Part shown: piece by piece, positions 22,688 through 31,319 of the stretch
Position numbering within the stretch: the first letter of the stretch is position 1
How the letters are laid out: every line of letters starts with the position of its first letter
NCBI GenBank assembly: GCA_964472175.1
Contig: CAYYJF010000020.1
Coordinates: 1-32,519, forward strand
Origin: UBA8389 sp964472175
Lineage (GTDB): Bacteria > Bacteroidota > Bacteroidia > Bacteroidales > UBA1402
Length of the DNA: 32,519 bases
Direction: 5' to 3'
Notes under the pieces: model-generated
What the model saw: only the letters and a program-made list of their open reading frames with translations
Databases searched by the model: none
Told to the model about the DNA's origin: nothing
Program-made: the position numbers and the translations under genes

Positions 22688-24080
22688 GAATTTGTTGTTC
22701 AATATCCTGAATGCAGATTTTGAGTTTTTTGTCGGTTTCGATCCAGTTGCCTACATTTTTGCACGCATGTAAAACGGTGGCATGGTCGCGTTTGCCTATC
22801 AATTCGCCAATGCAGGAGTAGGACTTATCGGTGTATTTTCTGGACAGGTACATGGCGATTTGTCTGGCTTGCGAAATTTCCTGCTTTTTGGACTTGGAGT
22901 GGATGGTATCCGGTTCCAAATCGAAGTATTTGCACACCTCTTCTTCGATCAATTCGACAGAAATTTGTCTTTCCTGAACCTTGATGGCGTTGGATACAAC
23001 CTTTTTGGCCAATTCCAAATCGACCTCTTTTTCATAAATGACAGAGTGCGCCATCAAAGAAACCACGATGCCTTCCAAGTCACGCACGTTTTCGGTCGCA
23101 TTTCTGGCAATGTAATCAATGACTTCCTGGCTGAAATGCAATCCGTCACGCTTGATTTTGCTTTCTAGGATGGCAACTCTCAAGGCATAGTTGGGCTTTT
23201 CCATTTCGGCTGTCAAACCCCATTTGAATCTGGTCAGCAGGCGGTCGTCAATGCCGGCGATGTCTTTGGGTGCTCTGTCGCAGGTAATAATCAACTGCTT
23301 GCCATTTTGGTGTAAGTGATTGAATATGTGGAAGAATACATTTTGTGTACCCGTTTTACCTGAAAGCTCGTGGATGTCGTCAATCATCAAAACATCAATG
23401 CTTTGATAGAAATGAATGAAGTCATTCACCGCATTGTTTAAATAGGCCTGAGAGTATTGAACCTGAAACAGATGGGAGGAGACATACAAGACCCGCAAAT
23501 CGGCATTTTGTTTGAGTGCCGAATTGCCCACGGCATGAAGCAGGTGGGTTTTGCCAACACCCGATTTTCCATGAACAAACAAGGGGTTGAAGATGGTCTT
23601 TCCCGGTTTTTCTGCAATGGAATACCCTGCGGTACGTGCCAGCATATTGCTTTCACCACCAATGAAATTGCCGAAAGTTAAATTGGAATTGAGTTGTGCA
23701 TCCAGCTTGCCCGGGGCAATTTGTTCAAAAGGATTGACAGGAACTTGGTTGCGTGAAGGAAGGCCGTTTAATTTCTGAACATGTTGAACCTGTGTTTCAG
23801 GTGCCAACTGAACAGGGGTATCGGAAACCATCACTTGATACAGCAACATGGTGTTCTGACCTGTGACGCGATAAACCACTTTGCCGATTAAATCTGCATA
23901 TTGATTTTCGAGTTGCTCGTAGAAAAAATGACTGGGAACCTGAATCAGCAATGATTGTTCCTCATATCGCAAAGGTACGACTGGGGAGAACCATGTTTTA
24001 AAACTCAATTCCGAGACATTGTCTTTAATAATGTCCAGGCATTGGTTCCAAAGGAGTTCGTGATTCAAGGTCTCTTTCAT
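22674..24080 (-). CDS. dnaA: Chromosomal replication initiator protein DnaA
   Basis: The product is 468 residues, with all four DnaA domains. Domain I (about 1-85) has LWNQCLDIIKDNVSELSFKTWF. A linker (about 86-130) follows. The AAA+ domain III has Walker A GKSGVGKT (171-178), Walker B VLMIDDIH (Asp234, Asp235) and sensor regions including DRLLTRFKWGL. Domain IV (about 355-468) has the DNA-binding signature ending GKRDHATVLHACKNV. It binds DnaA boxes and opens the origin. I find no TTATCCACA-type box cluster in the 324 bp upstream, so the origin is not shown to be here. No dnaN or other usual partner is adjacent. It is transcribed away from the MCE gene. Confidence 0.96.
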   Translation of the reverse strand: MKETLNHELLWNQCLDIIKDNVSELSFKTWFSPVVPLRYEEQSLLIQVPSHFFYEQLENQYADLIGKVVYRVTGQNTMLLYQVMVSDTPVQLAPETQVQHVQKLNGLPSRNQVPVNPFEQIAPGKLDAQLNSNLTFGNFIGGESNMLARTAGYSIAEKPGKTIFNPLFVHGKSGVGKTHLLHAVGNSALKQNADLRVLYVSSHLFQVQYSQAYLNNAVNDFIHFYQSIDVLMIDDIHELSGKTGTQNVFFHIFNHLHQNGKQLIITCDRAPKDIAGIDDRLLTRFKWGLTAEMEKPNYALRVAILESKIKRDGLHFSQEVIDYIARNATENVRDLEGIVVSLMAHSVIYEKEVDLELAKKVVSNAIKVQERQISVELIEEEVCKYFDLEPDTIHSKSKKQEISQARQIAMYLSRKYTDKSYSCIGELIGKRDHATVLHACKNVGNWIETDKKLKICIQDIEQQIQGNT

Positions 24081-24404
24081 AGGGTTTTTAAAAAATCTCG
24101 GGAATGCAAAATTTCAAAAAAAAAAAGGAATAAACAAACGCTGAAAATGATGCAAAAAATTGTGTAATTGTATTTCGTTTAGTTTCAAGCTGTTAGTTAA
24201 GTAATTGAAATTCAGTGATGTAAAAAACGAACATCTTGTAACTGCTTTTCAATAAGTGTGTTGCAAAATTGTCAGTCCAAAATGCAAAATTGGCATACTT
24301 TTTCTTAACCCCACTGTTTGTTAAGGGTTAAGAACTAATATTATATTTACGTTAATTATTTTAAAAGGCCTATTTGATCCTTTCGACTTACAAAAAAACG
24401 ATGC
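24081..24404. other. Intergenic region upstream of dnaA with repeats and a dyad
   Basis: No gene is visible. TGCAAAATT occurs exactly at 24105-24113, 24262-24270 and 24283-24291, the last two 21 bp apart, and a longer variant TGCAAAAAATTG is at 24151-24162. A perfect 10-bp inverted repeat, TTCTTAACCC (24302-24311) and GGGTTAAGAA (24325-24334), lies 70 bp after the MCE stop and has no U-tract. I found no TAnnTTTG element for dnaA and no consensus DnaA box. Confidence 0.65.
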
Positions 24405-25292
24405 TTATTTCTTGATTCTTGGTCCAAAAATTGAGAAATGCACATAGCGTTTTGGATTTTGCTTCAAATCCAGGAGCAGATTGTCTGCACTCGAGGCGGT
24501 ATTGCTCAAATTCATATACAGCGATTTGTCGTTCAACATCAAACCAAGTGAATTGTCCGGACTTGTCAACTTTCCGGATACTTCTTCAAAATGTTTCAGG
24601 GTTTTGTTGATGGAGGCAACATCCAGGGTTTGAATTTTTTCACCGGCTTTGGTAAAGGTCGTGGTCAAATCTTCCACTTGATTGAGGATAACAGGTAGTT
24701 CATCCATGGACCGATTTAGCTTGACAGAAATTTGTGACAATTCGGAACTTGTTTTTTGAATGGAGGAGAGTGATTTTTCAATGTCTCCATTGTTGATGAG
24801 GCTTTCAACACCGGCCAATAAGGAATCGGTTCGTTGCACCAACCTTTGAATGTCGCTCAAAACGCCGTTGTTGAGTTGGTCAAGCATGCCTGGTTCAACT
24901 TCAGCAATCAAGGTGTCACCGGCTTTCATCAGGGGTGCATCTTTTGGCCCCAATTTTAATACCACCGTCGGATTGCCAATGAGGGCCGACTGGATGACTG
25001 CTTTCGTGCCCACGGGCAAACGCAATTTGTTGTTTAAATCCAAATTGACAATGAGGTTTCCAGGATTGTTATACTGGTATTCGATGTCTCTGACCAGACC
25101 CACCTGAAAACCATCCAGGTTGACAGGACTGGATTTGACCAATCCGTTGACGTTGGTATATTGGACGTAATAGTGGTTGGTGGGATTGAACAGGTTGACA
25201 CCTTTTAAATAATTCAGGCCCCAAATAAATACGGAAATGGCGGCTACCACAATGATGCCGATTTTCACTTCGCTATTGATCGTTTTTTTCAT
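24405..25292 (-). CDS. MCE/MlaD family lipid-transport protein
   Basis: The product is 295 residues. One N-terminal membrane helix (about 10-27, VKIGIIVVAAISVFIWGLNYL) is followed by an MCE domain at about 38-115 (YYVQYTNVNGLVKSSPVNLDGFQVGLVRDI, ALIGNPTVVLKLG shown in parts). A long helical C-terminal region then carries coiled-coil-like segments from about 135 to 265. MCE proteins form hexameric rings that pass phospholipids across the periplasm, usually with an MlaE/MlaF ABC transporter. No transporter gene is in the window. It follows the amidase gene by 42 nt with no promoter seen, so it is likely in one operon. The pairing of amidase and MCE genes near lptD is, as I recall, recurrent in Bacteroidota. 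Confidence 0.9.
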   Translation of the reverse strand: MKKTINSEVKIGIIVVAAISVFIWGLNYLKGVNLFNPTNHYYVQYTNVNGLVKSSPVNLDGFQVGLVRDIEYQYNNPGNLIVNLDLNNKLRLPVGTKAVIQSALIGNPTVVLKLGPKDAPLMKAGDTLIAEVEPGMLDQLNNGVLSDIQRLVQRTDSLLAGVESLINNGDIEKSLSSIQKTSSELSQISVKLNRSMDELPVILNQVEDLTTTFTKAGEKIQTLDVASINKTLKHFEEVSGKLTSPDNSLGLMLNDKSLYMNLSNTASSADNLLLDLKQNPKRYVHFSIFGPRIKK

Positions 25293-25334
25293 AATTCAGT
25301 TGTTCAAATGAGCGGATGTGCCAAGGCGCAAACC

Positions 25335-26498
25335 TTATTGTTTGGTTTCAGCTCTGGCTTTTGTTACAGTTGTTTTGATGCCGTCTTTAAAAGCGATGAC
25401 AAAACAGCCGGGGAATTTTTTGTTCAGAGCTATTCTGAGTTGATCGGCTTCTTTAAAGGAGTCTGAGGCACCGACGGTATATTTATAAAATCCATTTTCT
25501 GTAAAAAAATCGGCGGCCTGACCTTTCAACAGACTGTCGGTTGGTTTGAGTTTTCTGTCGATAGCCATGATTTGTACCTTGAACACAATGCCATCCTGTT
25601 CGGAGCTGGCTTCAGGAGCTGTTTTTTCAGGAACATTCCTTTTGCTGCTGTCTGAATCCGATATTTTTGGTTCAACCGGAGTTTCTTCGATGGGTTCAGG
25701 CGTTTCGTCTTTGACAAAAACATTTCCTGTATTGTTTTTACGGTCGAATTCGGTTTTAAATTCAACAAAGGAACGATAAATGGATTCGGCCACTTCATTT
25801 TGACCGGATTCACTTTTTAAATATTGTTCTTCCTGCTTGTTTGACAAAAAGCCGATTTCAATCAGCGTGGAAGGCATGCTGGTATTCCTCAAAACCAAGA
25901 AAACATCTTGTCTGACGCCTCTGTCTATGCGACCGTCTTTTTTGAATTGGTTTTGAAGCATAGAGGCAAAACGGATGCTTTGATCCATATAGGTGCTTTG
26001 CATGAATTCAAACATGATGTAGGATTCGGGTGAATTTGGGTCGAAGCCTTCGTAACGTTGTTTGTAGTTGTCTTCCAATAAGATAACTGCGTTTTCGCGT
26101 TTTGCAATGGACATGTTTTCAGCCGTTCGGTTTTGCCCTAGGGTAAAGGTTCCAGCCCCTTTTACATTGGGAGAATCGGAATGGTCGGCATGGATGGATA
26201 CAAACAAATTGGCTTTGTTTTTGTTGGCAATTTCTGCTCTTCTGTTGAGCTCGATGTATTGGTCGGTGCTTCTTGTGTAGATGACTTTTACGTCGGGTTG
26301 CCTGTTTTTAATGAGTTGTCCAACTTTTAAAGCCACAGACAATACAATGTCTTTTTCTTTGCAGGTTGCGCCCAGGGTTCCGGGGTCTTTGCCTCCGTGC
26401 CCTGCATCCAATACGATGGTAAAAGGTGTTGCGGCATGGTTTGCAAAGGCGAAAACGGTCCAAACCGTTAGGAGCAATAGTATCTTTTTAACCTTCAT
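25335..26498 (-). CDS. N-acetylmuramoyl-L-alanine amidase (AmiC-type) with SPOR-like C-terminus
   Basis: The product is 387 residues. A signal peptide (MKVKKILLLLTVWTVFAFA) precedes an Amidase_3 domain at about 26-240. It has IVLDAGHGGKDPG (zinc His34), a CKEKD segment with zinc Glu48, VSIHADHSD (zinc His) and STLIEIGFLSN with the catalytic Glu. A Pro/Ser/Glu-rich linker leads to about 75 C-terminal residues (VFKVQIMAIDRKL, YKYTVGASDSFKEA) that resemble a SPOR domain binding denuded glycan strands. It cleaves the amide bond between muramic acid and the peptide, as needed for daughter-cell separation. I start at the ATG ending at 26498 since the promoter is at 26526-26557; a 48-codon longer frame would run through it. 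It heads an operon with the MCE gene. Confidence 0.92.
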   Translation of the reverse strand: MKVKKILLLLTVWTVFAFANHAATPFTIVLDAGHGGKDPGTLGATCKEKDIVLSVALKVGQLIKNRQPDVKVIYTRSTDQYIELNRRAEIANKNKANLFVSIHADHSDSPNVKGAGTFTLGQNRTAENMSIAKRENAVILLEDNYKQRYEGFDPNSPESYIMFEFMQSTYMDQSIRFASMLQNQFKKDGRIDRGVRQDVFLVLRNTSMPSTLIEIGFLSNKQEEQYLKSESGQNEVAESIYRSFVEFKTEFDRKNNTGNVFVKDETPEPIEETPVEPKISDSDSSKRNVPEKTAPEASSEQDGIVFKVQIMAIDRKLKPTDSLLKGQAADFFTENGFYKYTVGASDSFKEADQLRIALNKKFPGCFVIAFKDGIKTTVTKARAETKQ

Positions 26499-26525
26499 TG
26501 TGTTGTCGAGCGTTGGCATGTGCTG

Positions 26526-26557
26526 CAAAAATAAGGGAATTCCCTCAACAAGCCAAA
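26526..26557 (-). promoter_or_regulatory. Promoter of the amidase-MCE operon
   Basis: On the minus strand, TTTG (26554-26557), a 20-nt spacer and TATTTTTG (26526-26533), a perfect -7 element. The predicted leader is about 20 nt. Confidence 0.8.
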
Positions 26558-26592
26558 AGAATTGGTTTTCTTTGTGCTTGAAAACGTTAAGA

Positions 26593-27138
26593 ATGGGTGA
26601 AATGAATGCGATGGCACTTTTGGAAAAGTATTTGGGAGACAATCCTCCCTTGTTTCATCTGGTGTGTGACCACAGTAAAAGGGTGGTTGAAAAAGCCTTA
26701 TGGATAGCCGACAAACACCCGGAATTAAACCTGAATCGCTTGTTTTTGGAAGAAGCCGGCATGATTCATGATATTGGTGTATTTCTCACCCATGCCCCTT
26801 CCATTCACTGTTTTGGCACCCGGCCCTACCTTTGCCACGGTTTTTTGGGCAGGGAATTGATGGAAAAAGAAGGTTTTTTTTCGCATGCCCTGGTTTGTGA
26901 ACGACATACGGGAACGGGTTTGTCTGTGGAAGAAATTCAGTCCAGGGAGCTGCCTTTACCCCATCGCGACATGCTGCCGGTGACCCCGGAGGAGCAGGTG
27001 CTTTGTTTTTCCGATACTTTCTTTTCAAAATCAAAACCACAGCAAACCTTGACCGTTGATGAAGCTTTGGCTTCAGTTGCTCGTTTCGGGGAGAAAAACA
27101 GCCTCCAATTTACCGATTGGTGTCATCTATTTCTATGA
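26593..27138 (+). CDS. HD-domain protein (predicted phosphohydrolase)
   Basis: The product is 181 residues. The metal-binding HD set is visible: His27 in CDHSKRVV, His59-Asp60 in GMIHDIGVF, and later histidines in HALVCERHTG. The full pattern resembles small stand-alone HD proteins of unknown substrate that act on nucleotides or phosphate esters. I start at the ATG at 26593; starts at 26602 and 26611 are equally possible, and the frame upstream runs through the divergent amidase gene. It sits between the amidase and lptD genes, and the lptD promoter follows within 70 nt. A functional link to the envelope is not supported beyond position. Confidence 0.8.
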   Translation: MGEMNAMALLEKYLGDNPPLFHLVCDHSKRVVEKALWIADKHPELNLNRLFLEEAGMIHDIGVFLTHAPSIHCFGTRPYLCHGFLGRELMEKEGFFSHALVCERHTGTGLSVEEIQSRELPLPHRDMLPVTPEEQVLCFSDTFFSKSKPQQTLTVDEALASVARFGEKNSLQFTDWCHLFL

Positions 27139-27174
27139 AAGTGGTGTCTGTTAATGACTTTTTACATACTCATT

Positions 27175-27206
27175 TTCGGGTTTCCAAGTTGTTTTCAGTA
27201 TTTTTG
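27175..27206 (+). promoter_or_regulatory. Promoter of the lptD-like gene
   Basis: TTCG (27175-27178), a 20-nt spacer and TATTTTTG (27199-27206), a perfect -7 element, with the ATG at 27228. This excludes the upstream in-frame start at 27117, which would overlap the HD gene. Confidence 0.75.
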
Positions 27207-27227
27207 CGCACTGATTCAGGCTACTAC

Positions 27228-29690
27228 ATGGTAAAACAATCCTTCTTTAACAAACGAAACACGCGAAGGCGTTTGCCTTTCCTGTGTCTTTTCTTTCTGT
27301 TTTTGAGCGGATTGGCCTTTTCTGAAACCCAATTGGCGCAGATTCCTTCTGCCCCGATGCTTCCTTTGAACGACAGCATTCATACGCCACAAAATTTGGC
27401 TTCACCCGAGTTGGTTTTGCCAGATGATTCTTTATCCGACAATGCTTCGGCCAAAGATACTTTGTCCAAAGATTCAACCAATGCGAAGAAAAAGAGTGAA
27501 TCCATCACGATGGTGGTCGATTATGCTGCGATGGATTCGCTGGTGATTCTGGACAACGGCATCGCCAGAATGTACAGAACGGCTGCGGTGAAATATGGCG
27601 ACATGAATCTGGATGCCGGTTTTATTCAGATGGACAGAGACAGCAACATCGTTTTTGCCACCGGGATTCGCGATTCTGCCAACAAACTGATTGAAGAGCC
27701 TGTATTTAAAGACAAAGGCGGTGAATATAAAAGCAGGGAGCTGAAATACAATTTTGCCACGCGCAAGGGGCTGATTAAACACGTTGTTACCCAGCAGGGT
27801 GAGGGCTATGTGGTGAGCGGTACGACCAAAAAAGTGGGTGAAGATATTTTGTGTATGGTCGATGGAAAATATACGACTTGCGAAAATCACGACCATCCGC
27901 ATTTTTACCTGGCTTTGAGCAAAGCCAAAATGAAGCAAAATGGTTGGATTGTGTCCGGACCTGCGCATTTGGTGATGGAAGATGTCGATTTGCCGCTATT
28001 TGTGCCTTTTGGTTATTTTCCGTTCAAAGGTGATTATCATTCCGGTTTTTTGATGCCAACCTATGGTGACGAACTCCAACGTGGTTTCTACCTGAGCGAC
28101 ATGGGTTATTATTTTGCTTTCGGTGAACACATGGATTTGGCTTTGAGGACAGACATCTATTCTAAAGGTTCATGGGGTGTGAAGTTGAATTCGACGTATA
28201 AAAAGCGGTATAAGTTTACCGGGAGTATTCAAGCTTCTTATATTGAGACTGTTACCAGTGAAAAGAATTTGCCGGACTATGCCGTAGCCAAGGACATTCG
28301 GGTGAATTGGAGGCATTCACAGGATCAAAAGGCCAACCCCTATCAATCGTTCAGTGCCGGTGTGAATTTTTCAACGTCGGGTTATACCAGAAATAATTTG
28401 CAATCGATTTACAACAACACCGCCTTTTCCGAAAACCAGAAAAGTTCGTCCGTTAGCTTCACCCAAAGGTTTCCTGAAAGCCCCTTTACTTTTTCCATGA
28501 GTATGAATATCAATCAGATAACAAGGGATACAACGTTGTCTGTTTCTTTGCCCAACCTCAATGTGAGCATGTCATCGATTTATCCGCTGAAACGAAAAAA
28601 TCCGGTGGGTGCCGAACGCTGGTATGAAAGGCTGCGCGTGAGTTATTCGGCCAGAACGGCCAATAGCATTCAAAATGTGAAAGAGTATGATTTCTTTAAA
28701 AAATCGCTGGTGAAGGATTGGAAGAATGGCATCATTCACAGCATTCCGGTGTCCATGGATTTTACCATAATGAATTACATCAACATCAGCGGGAATTTCA
28801 ATTATACGGAAAGGTGGTACACCAATTCCATCAAGAAGTTGTACGATCCAACCCTGCAAAAAATTGTCACCGATACCACCTGGGGCTTCAATCGGGTATG
28901 GGATTACTCCACCTCCCTGAGTGCCTCCACCCGTTTGTACGGCTTGTTTCAGTTGAATCCGAAAGTGTTTGGCAATTGGTCACAAATCAGACACATGGTC
29001 AGTCCTTCCATCAGTTTTAATTACCGCCCCGACTTTGGTGCAAAATCTTATGGTTACTGGGATACTTACACCTATCTCGACAATTTTGGAAATACCAAGT
29101 CGACCACTTATTCGCGATTTGCCAATAGCTTGTATGGGGTTCCGGGAACAGGGAAATCGGGTTCCATCGGTTTCTCACTGTCAAACAATCTGGAAATGAA
29201 AGTGCGTCAGGAAACCGATACGGCGACCAACTATAAAAAGGTGAGTCTGATTGATGCGTTCAATATTGGCGGAGCGTACAACCTGGCAGCAGANNNNNNN
29301 NNNNNNNNNNNNNNNNNNNNNNNNNNNNNNNNNNNNNNNNNNNNNNNNNNNNNNNNNNNNNNNNNNNNNNNNNNNNNNNNNNNNNNNNNNNNNAAAACCC
29401 GTTTGGAATACGATTACGATGTCAGTCAGAATCTGAGTTTGAGCGGGAATTTATCCCTGACACAGAAATGGCGGATTTCAGCCAGTTCAAGCTTCAATTT
29501 CGAGACCAAAAAACTGGATCATTTGATGTGTTCTTTCAGCCGTGATTTGCACTGCTGGACCATGTCGGGCAGCTTCATTCCCATTGGCCCGTATAAATCG
29601 TACAATATCACCATTGCGGTGAAATCTTCTTTGTTGTCCGACCTCAAATACGAGCAACGCCAGAATCCAAGAGACAATTACATTTGGTAA
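27228..29690 (+). CDS. lptD: LptD/OstA-like LPS-assembly outer-membrane protein, with internal gap
   Basis: About 820 residues counting the 100-N gap. A basic signal sequence (MVKQSFFNKRNTRRRLPFLCLFFLFLSGLAF) leads to a Ser/Asp-rich linker and an OstA-like jellyroll domain at about 90-250, seen in VDYAAMDSLVILDNGIARMY and YKSRELKYNFATRKG. The cysteine pair in CMVDGKYTTC follows, then PLFVPFGYFPFKGDYHSGFLMPTYG, a hallmark of Bacteroidota LptD proteins. The remainder is rich in alternating aromatic and polar strands, as in a large outer-membrane beta-barrel. LptD inserts lipopolysaccharide into the outer leaflet with LptE. The gap at 29294-29393 is inside the barrel; the frame is open and protein-like on both sides, but the missing length is unknown. 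It converges on ung. Confidence 0.88.
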   Translation: MVKQSFFNKRNTRRRLPFLCLFFLFLSGLAFSETQLAQIPSAPMLPLNDSIHTPQNLASPELVLPDDSLSDNASAKDTLSKDSTNAKKKSESITMVVDYAAMDSLVILDNGIARMYRTAAVKYGDMNLDAGFIQMDRDSNIVFATGIRDSANKLIEEPVFKDKGGEYKSRELKYNFATRKGLIKHVVTQQGEGYVVSGTTKKVGEDILCMVDGKYTTCENHDHPHFYLALSKAKMKQNGWIVSGPAHLVMEDVDLPLFVPFGYFPFKGDYHSGFLMPTYGDELQRGFYLSDMGYYFAFGEHMDLALRTDIYSKGSWGVKLNSTYKKRYKFTGSIQASYIETVTSEKNLPDYAVAKDIRVNWRHSQDQKANPYQSFSAGVNFSTSGYTRNNLQSIYNNTAFSENQKSSSVSFTQRFPESPFTFSMSMNINQITRDTTLSVSLPNLNVSMSSIYPLKRKNPVGAERWYERLRVSYSARTANSIQNVKEYDFFKKSLVKDWKNGIIHSIPVSMDFTIMNYINISGNFNYTERWYTNSIKKLYDPTLQKIVTDTTWGFNRVWDYSTSLSASTRLYGLFQLNPKVFGNWSQIRHMVSPSISFNYRPDFGAKSYGYWDTYTYLDNFGNTKSTTYSRFANSLYGVPGTGKSGSIGFSLSNNLEMKVRQETDTATNYKKVSLIDAFNIGGAYNLAAXXXXXXXXXXXXXXXXXXXXXXXXXXXXXXXXXXKTRLEYDYDVSQNLSLSGNLSLTQKWRISASSSFNFETKKLDHLMCSFSRDLHCWTMSGSFIPIGPYKSYNITIAVKSSLLSDLKYEQRQNPRDNYIW
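29294..29393. other. Assembly gap (100 N)
   Basis: Exactly 100 undetermined bases within the beta-barrel part of the lptD-like gene. The real missing length is unknown. Confidence 0.95.
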
Positions 29691-29695
29691 ACTTG

Positions 29696-30361
29696 CTAAC
29701 GCCAATCAATGGGGTTGAATCCGTTTGAAGTCAGGTAGGCATTTGTTTGGCTGAAATGTTTGTTGCCTAAAAATCCCCTGTGTGCCGATAAGGGCGATGG
29801 GTGCGGCGATCGCAACACCAAATGCTTGCGTTCATCAATAAAGGCACCCTTCTTTTGTGCATAGGCACCCCATAACAAGAAAACCAACTTCGATTTTTCC
29901 GATGCCAGGGTTTGAATGACGGCGTCGGTAAAGGTTTCCCAGCCTTTGTTTTGATGCGATCCTGCCTGGTGTGCCCGAACTGTCAAGGTGGCGTTCAGCA
30001 GTAAAATGCCTTGTGAGGCCCAACGATCCAAATTTCCGTTGGGGAGGGGTTCGTAACCCATGTCAGCACGGATTTCCTTGAATATATTCTGAAGCGAAGG
30101 CGGATTGGGAACATTTTCTTGTACTGAAAAACACAAACCATGGGCTTGCCCTGGTTCATGGTAGGGATCCTGGCCGAGGATCACCACACGCGTTTCTTCA
30201 AACGGACATTGTTCAAAAGCATGAAAAATTTGATGTCCTTGGGGAAATACGGTATTTTTTTGGCATTCCTGTTTGATAAATTCAGTCAATCTGAAAAAAT
30301 AGTCTTTCTCAAACTCCTTTTCCAGCTTCGATTTCCATGTTTTTTCTATCTTTACGTTCAT
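29696..30361 (-). CDS. ung: Uracil-DNA glycosylase
   Basis: The product is 221 residues, normal for family 1 UDG. GQDPYH (Asp65 is the water-activating residue) lies within VVILGQDPYHEPGQAHGLCFS. PPSLQNIFKE, LLLNATLTVRAHQAGSH and the DNA-intercalation loop HPSPLSAHRGFLG with the catalytic His complete the set. It removes uracil from DNA after cytosine deamination or dUTP misincorporation. The gene is a single unit, ending 5 nt from the convergent lptD stop, and its start faces the DUF5715 gene. Its promoter is probably the element at 30399-30406. Confidence 0.97.
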   Translation of the reverse strand: MNVKIEKTWKSKLEKEFEKDYFFRLTEFIKQECQKNTVFPQGHQIFHAFEQCPFEETRVVILGQDPYHEPGQAHGLCFSVQENVPNPPSLQNIFKEIRADMGYEPLPNGNLDRWASQGILLLNATLTVRAHQAGSHQNKGWETFTDAVIQTLASEKSKLVFLLWGAYAQKKGAFIDERKHLVLRSPHPSPLSAHRGFLGNKHFSQTNAYLTSNGFNPIDWR

Positions 30362-30398
30362 AATATAATCATCGTGGGCAAACGGTTTGTGCTGTCCA

Positions 30399-30406
30399 CA
30401 AAACTA
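30399..30406 (-). promoter_or_regulatory. -7 promoter element of ung
   Basis: On the minus strand this reads TAGTTTTG, a perfect TAnnTTTG, 37 nt before the ATG. No matching -33 element is evident. Confidence 0.55.
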
Positions 30407-30422
30407 CACAAACTTTTTAAAT

Positions 30423-31181
30423 ATGCGCCGCGGAACACAATCTGCCCTTTTGTTTTTTGTTTTAGGTTTTAGTACTTGTTTGGTCTTAATCGGTTTGGTC
30501 CGGTATCTGACCAGGGTTGATTGGAATTTTCCTTTACATCAGGAAAAAGAAGTGGTGAAAGCCATTTTGTACCCTTTGGGCGAGTGCCCGCATTGCAAAT
30601 CTATTTCCGGGAAATACTGGAAGATCGATAAGCTCAACGACGACAACAATGTGCATTTGGAAGCTGCCAGAAGGCTTGGTGTGGGTACGTTTCAGACCAA
30701 TGCCGATTTTGAAGCCAGAATGCCGGAGATGGTGGAAAGGGGCTTGTTGCAAAAACTGGAAAACAACGATTTTTATGTCTTAAAAGACTTGACCCATTCT
30801 TTTCCGTATTTGGTACCCAAATCCGTCACCTTGTTGAATGAAATCGGCCAGCGGTTTCAAATGAAACTCAGCCAGTTGGGTGCCCCTGCGCATGTTATGC
30901 AAATCAGCTCCGTTTTACGCACAGTGGAAAGTCAACAGGGATTGGGTAAACGGAATTACAATGCGGCACCTTCGTCTGCACACATGTATGGCACGACCTT
31001 CGATATTACGTACAAAGAATTTATCCCCATCAATGGAACGCGCGTCAAGGAAGGGTATTGCCGACACGATATGATGCGGCATGTCTTGGCTGAAGTGTTA
31101 ACGGAAATGAGAAACGAAGGACGTTGCAAAGTTGTTATTGAACGCAAGCAGGCCTGCTTTCACATCACCGTGAATGGCTAA
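30423..31181 (+). CDS. DUF5715 family protein, membrane-anchored, M15-peptidase-like motif
   Basis: The product is 252 residues. One N-terminal membrane helix (about 8-27) suggests a periplasmic anchor. CPHC at 55-58 could bind metal or form a disulfide. In the C-terminal part, SSAHMYGTTFD has the H-x6-D spacing (His187, Asp194) of M15/VanY-type D,D-carboxypeptidase zinc sites, and CFHITV supplies a possible third ligand (His247). The protein matches what is called DUF5715 in Bacteroidota; peptidoglycan hydrolysis is likely but not established. I start at the ATG at 30423 because the membrane segment begins there; 12 upstream in-frame codons overlap the region of the ung promoter. It ends 1-2 nt before a very strong bidirectional terminator. 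Confidence 0.78.
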   Translation: MRRGTQSALLFFVLGFSTCLVLIGLVRYLTRVDWNFPLHQEKEVVKAILYPLGECPHCKSISGKYWKIDKLNDDNNVHLEAARRLGVGTFQTNADFEARMPEMVERGLLQKLENNDFYVLKDLTHSFPYLVPKSVTLLNEIGQRFQMKLSQLGAPAHVMQISSVLRTVESQQGLGKRNYNAAPSSAHMYGTTFDITYKEFIPINGTRVKEGYCRHDMMRHVLAEVLTEMRNEGRCKVVIERKQACFHITVNG

Positions 31182-31182
31182 T

Positions 31183-31219
31183 AAAAGAAAGGGGAGCGCA
31201 CCGCGCTCCCCTTTCTTTT
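31183..31219. terminator. Bidirectional terminator between the DUF5715 gene and asnA
   Basis: AAAAGAAAGGGGAGCGC (31183-31199) and GCGCTCCCCTTTCTTTT (31203-31219) pair perfectly over 17 bp around a 3-nt loop (ACC). The A/T-rich arms supply a U-tract on both strands. It runs into the N gap. Confidence 0.9.
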
Positions 31220-31319
31220 NNNNNNNNNNNNNNNNNNNNNNNNNNNNNNNNNNNNNNNNNNNNNNNNNNNNNNNNNNNNNNNNNNNNNNNNNNNNNNNNN
31301 NNNNNNNNNNNNNNNNNNN
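31220..31319. other. Assembly gap (100 N)
   Basis: Exactly 100 undetermined bases that remove the 3' end of asnA. AsnA proteins have about 30 residues after the last visible motif, so the true gap may be close to 100 nt. Confidence 0.95.

Noticed and set aside
24081..24404. Chromosomal replication origin upstream of dnaA
   Set aside because: No cluster of TTATCCACA-type DnaA boxes is visible, and genome-wide skew cannot be judged from this window. The repeats are reported only as an observation.
26281..26592. Long N-terminal extension of the HD-domain protein
   Set aside because: It is antisense to the amidase gene and its promoter. The HD family pattern begins after 26593.
31098..31219. 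AsnA C-terminus continuing through the gap and over the end of the DUF5715 gene
   Set aside because: The sequence there is the antisense of a 17-bp terminator and of another gene's coding end. AsnA would normally stop about 30 residues after GGGIGQSRL, inside the gap.
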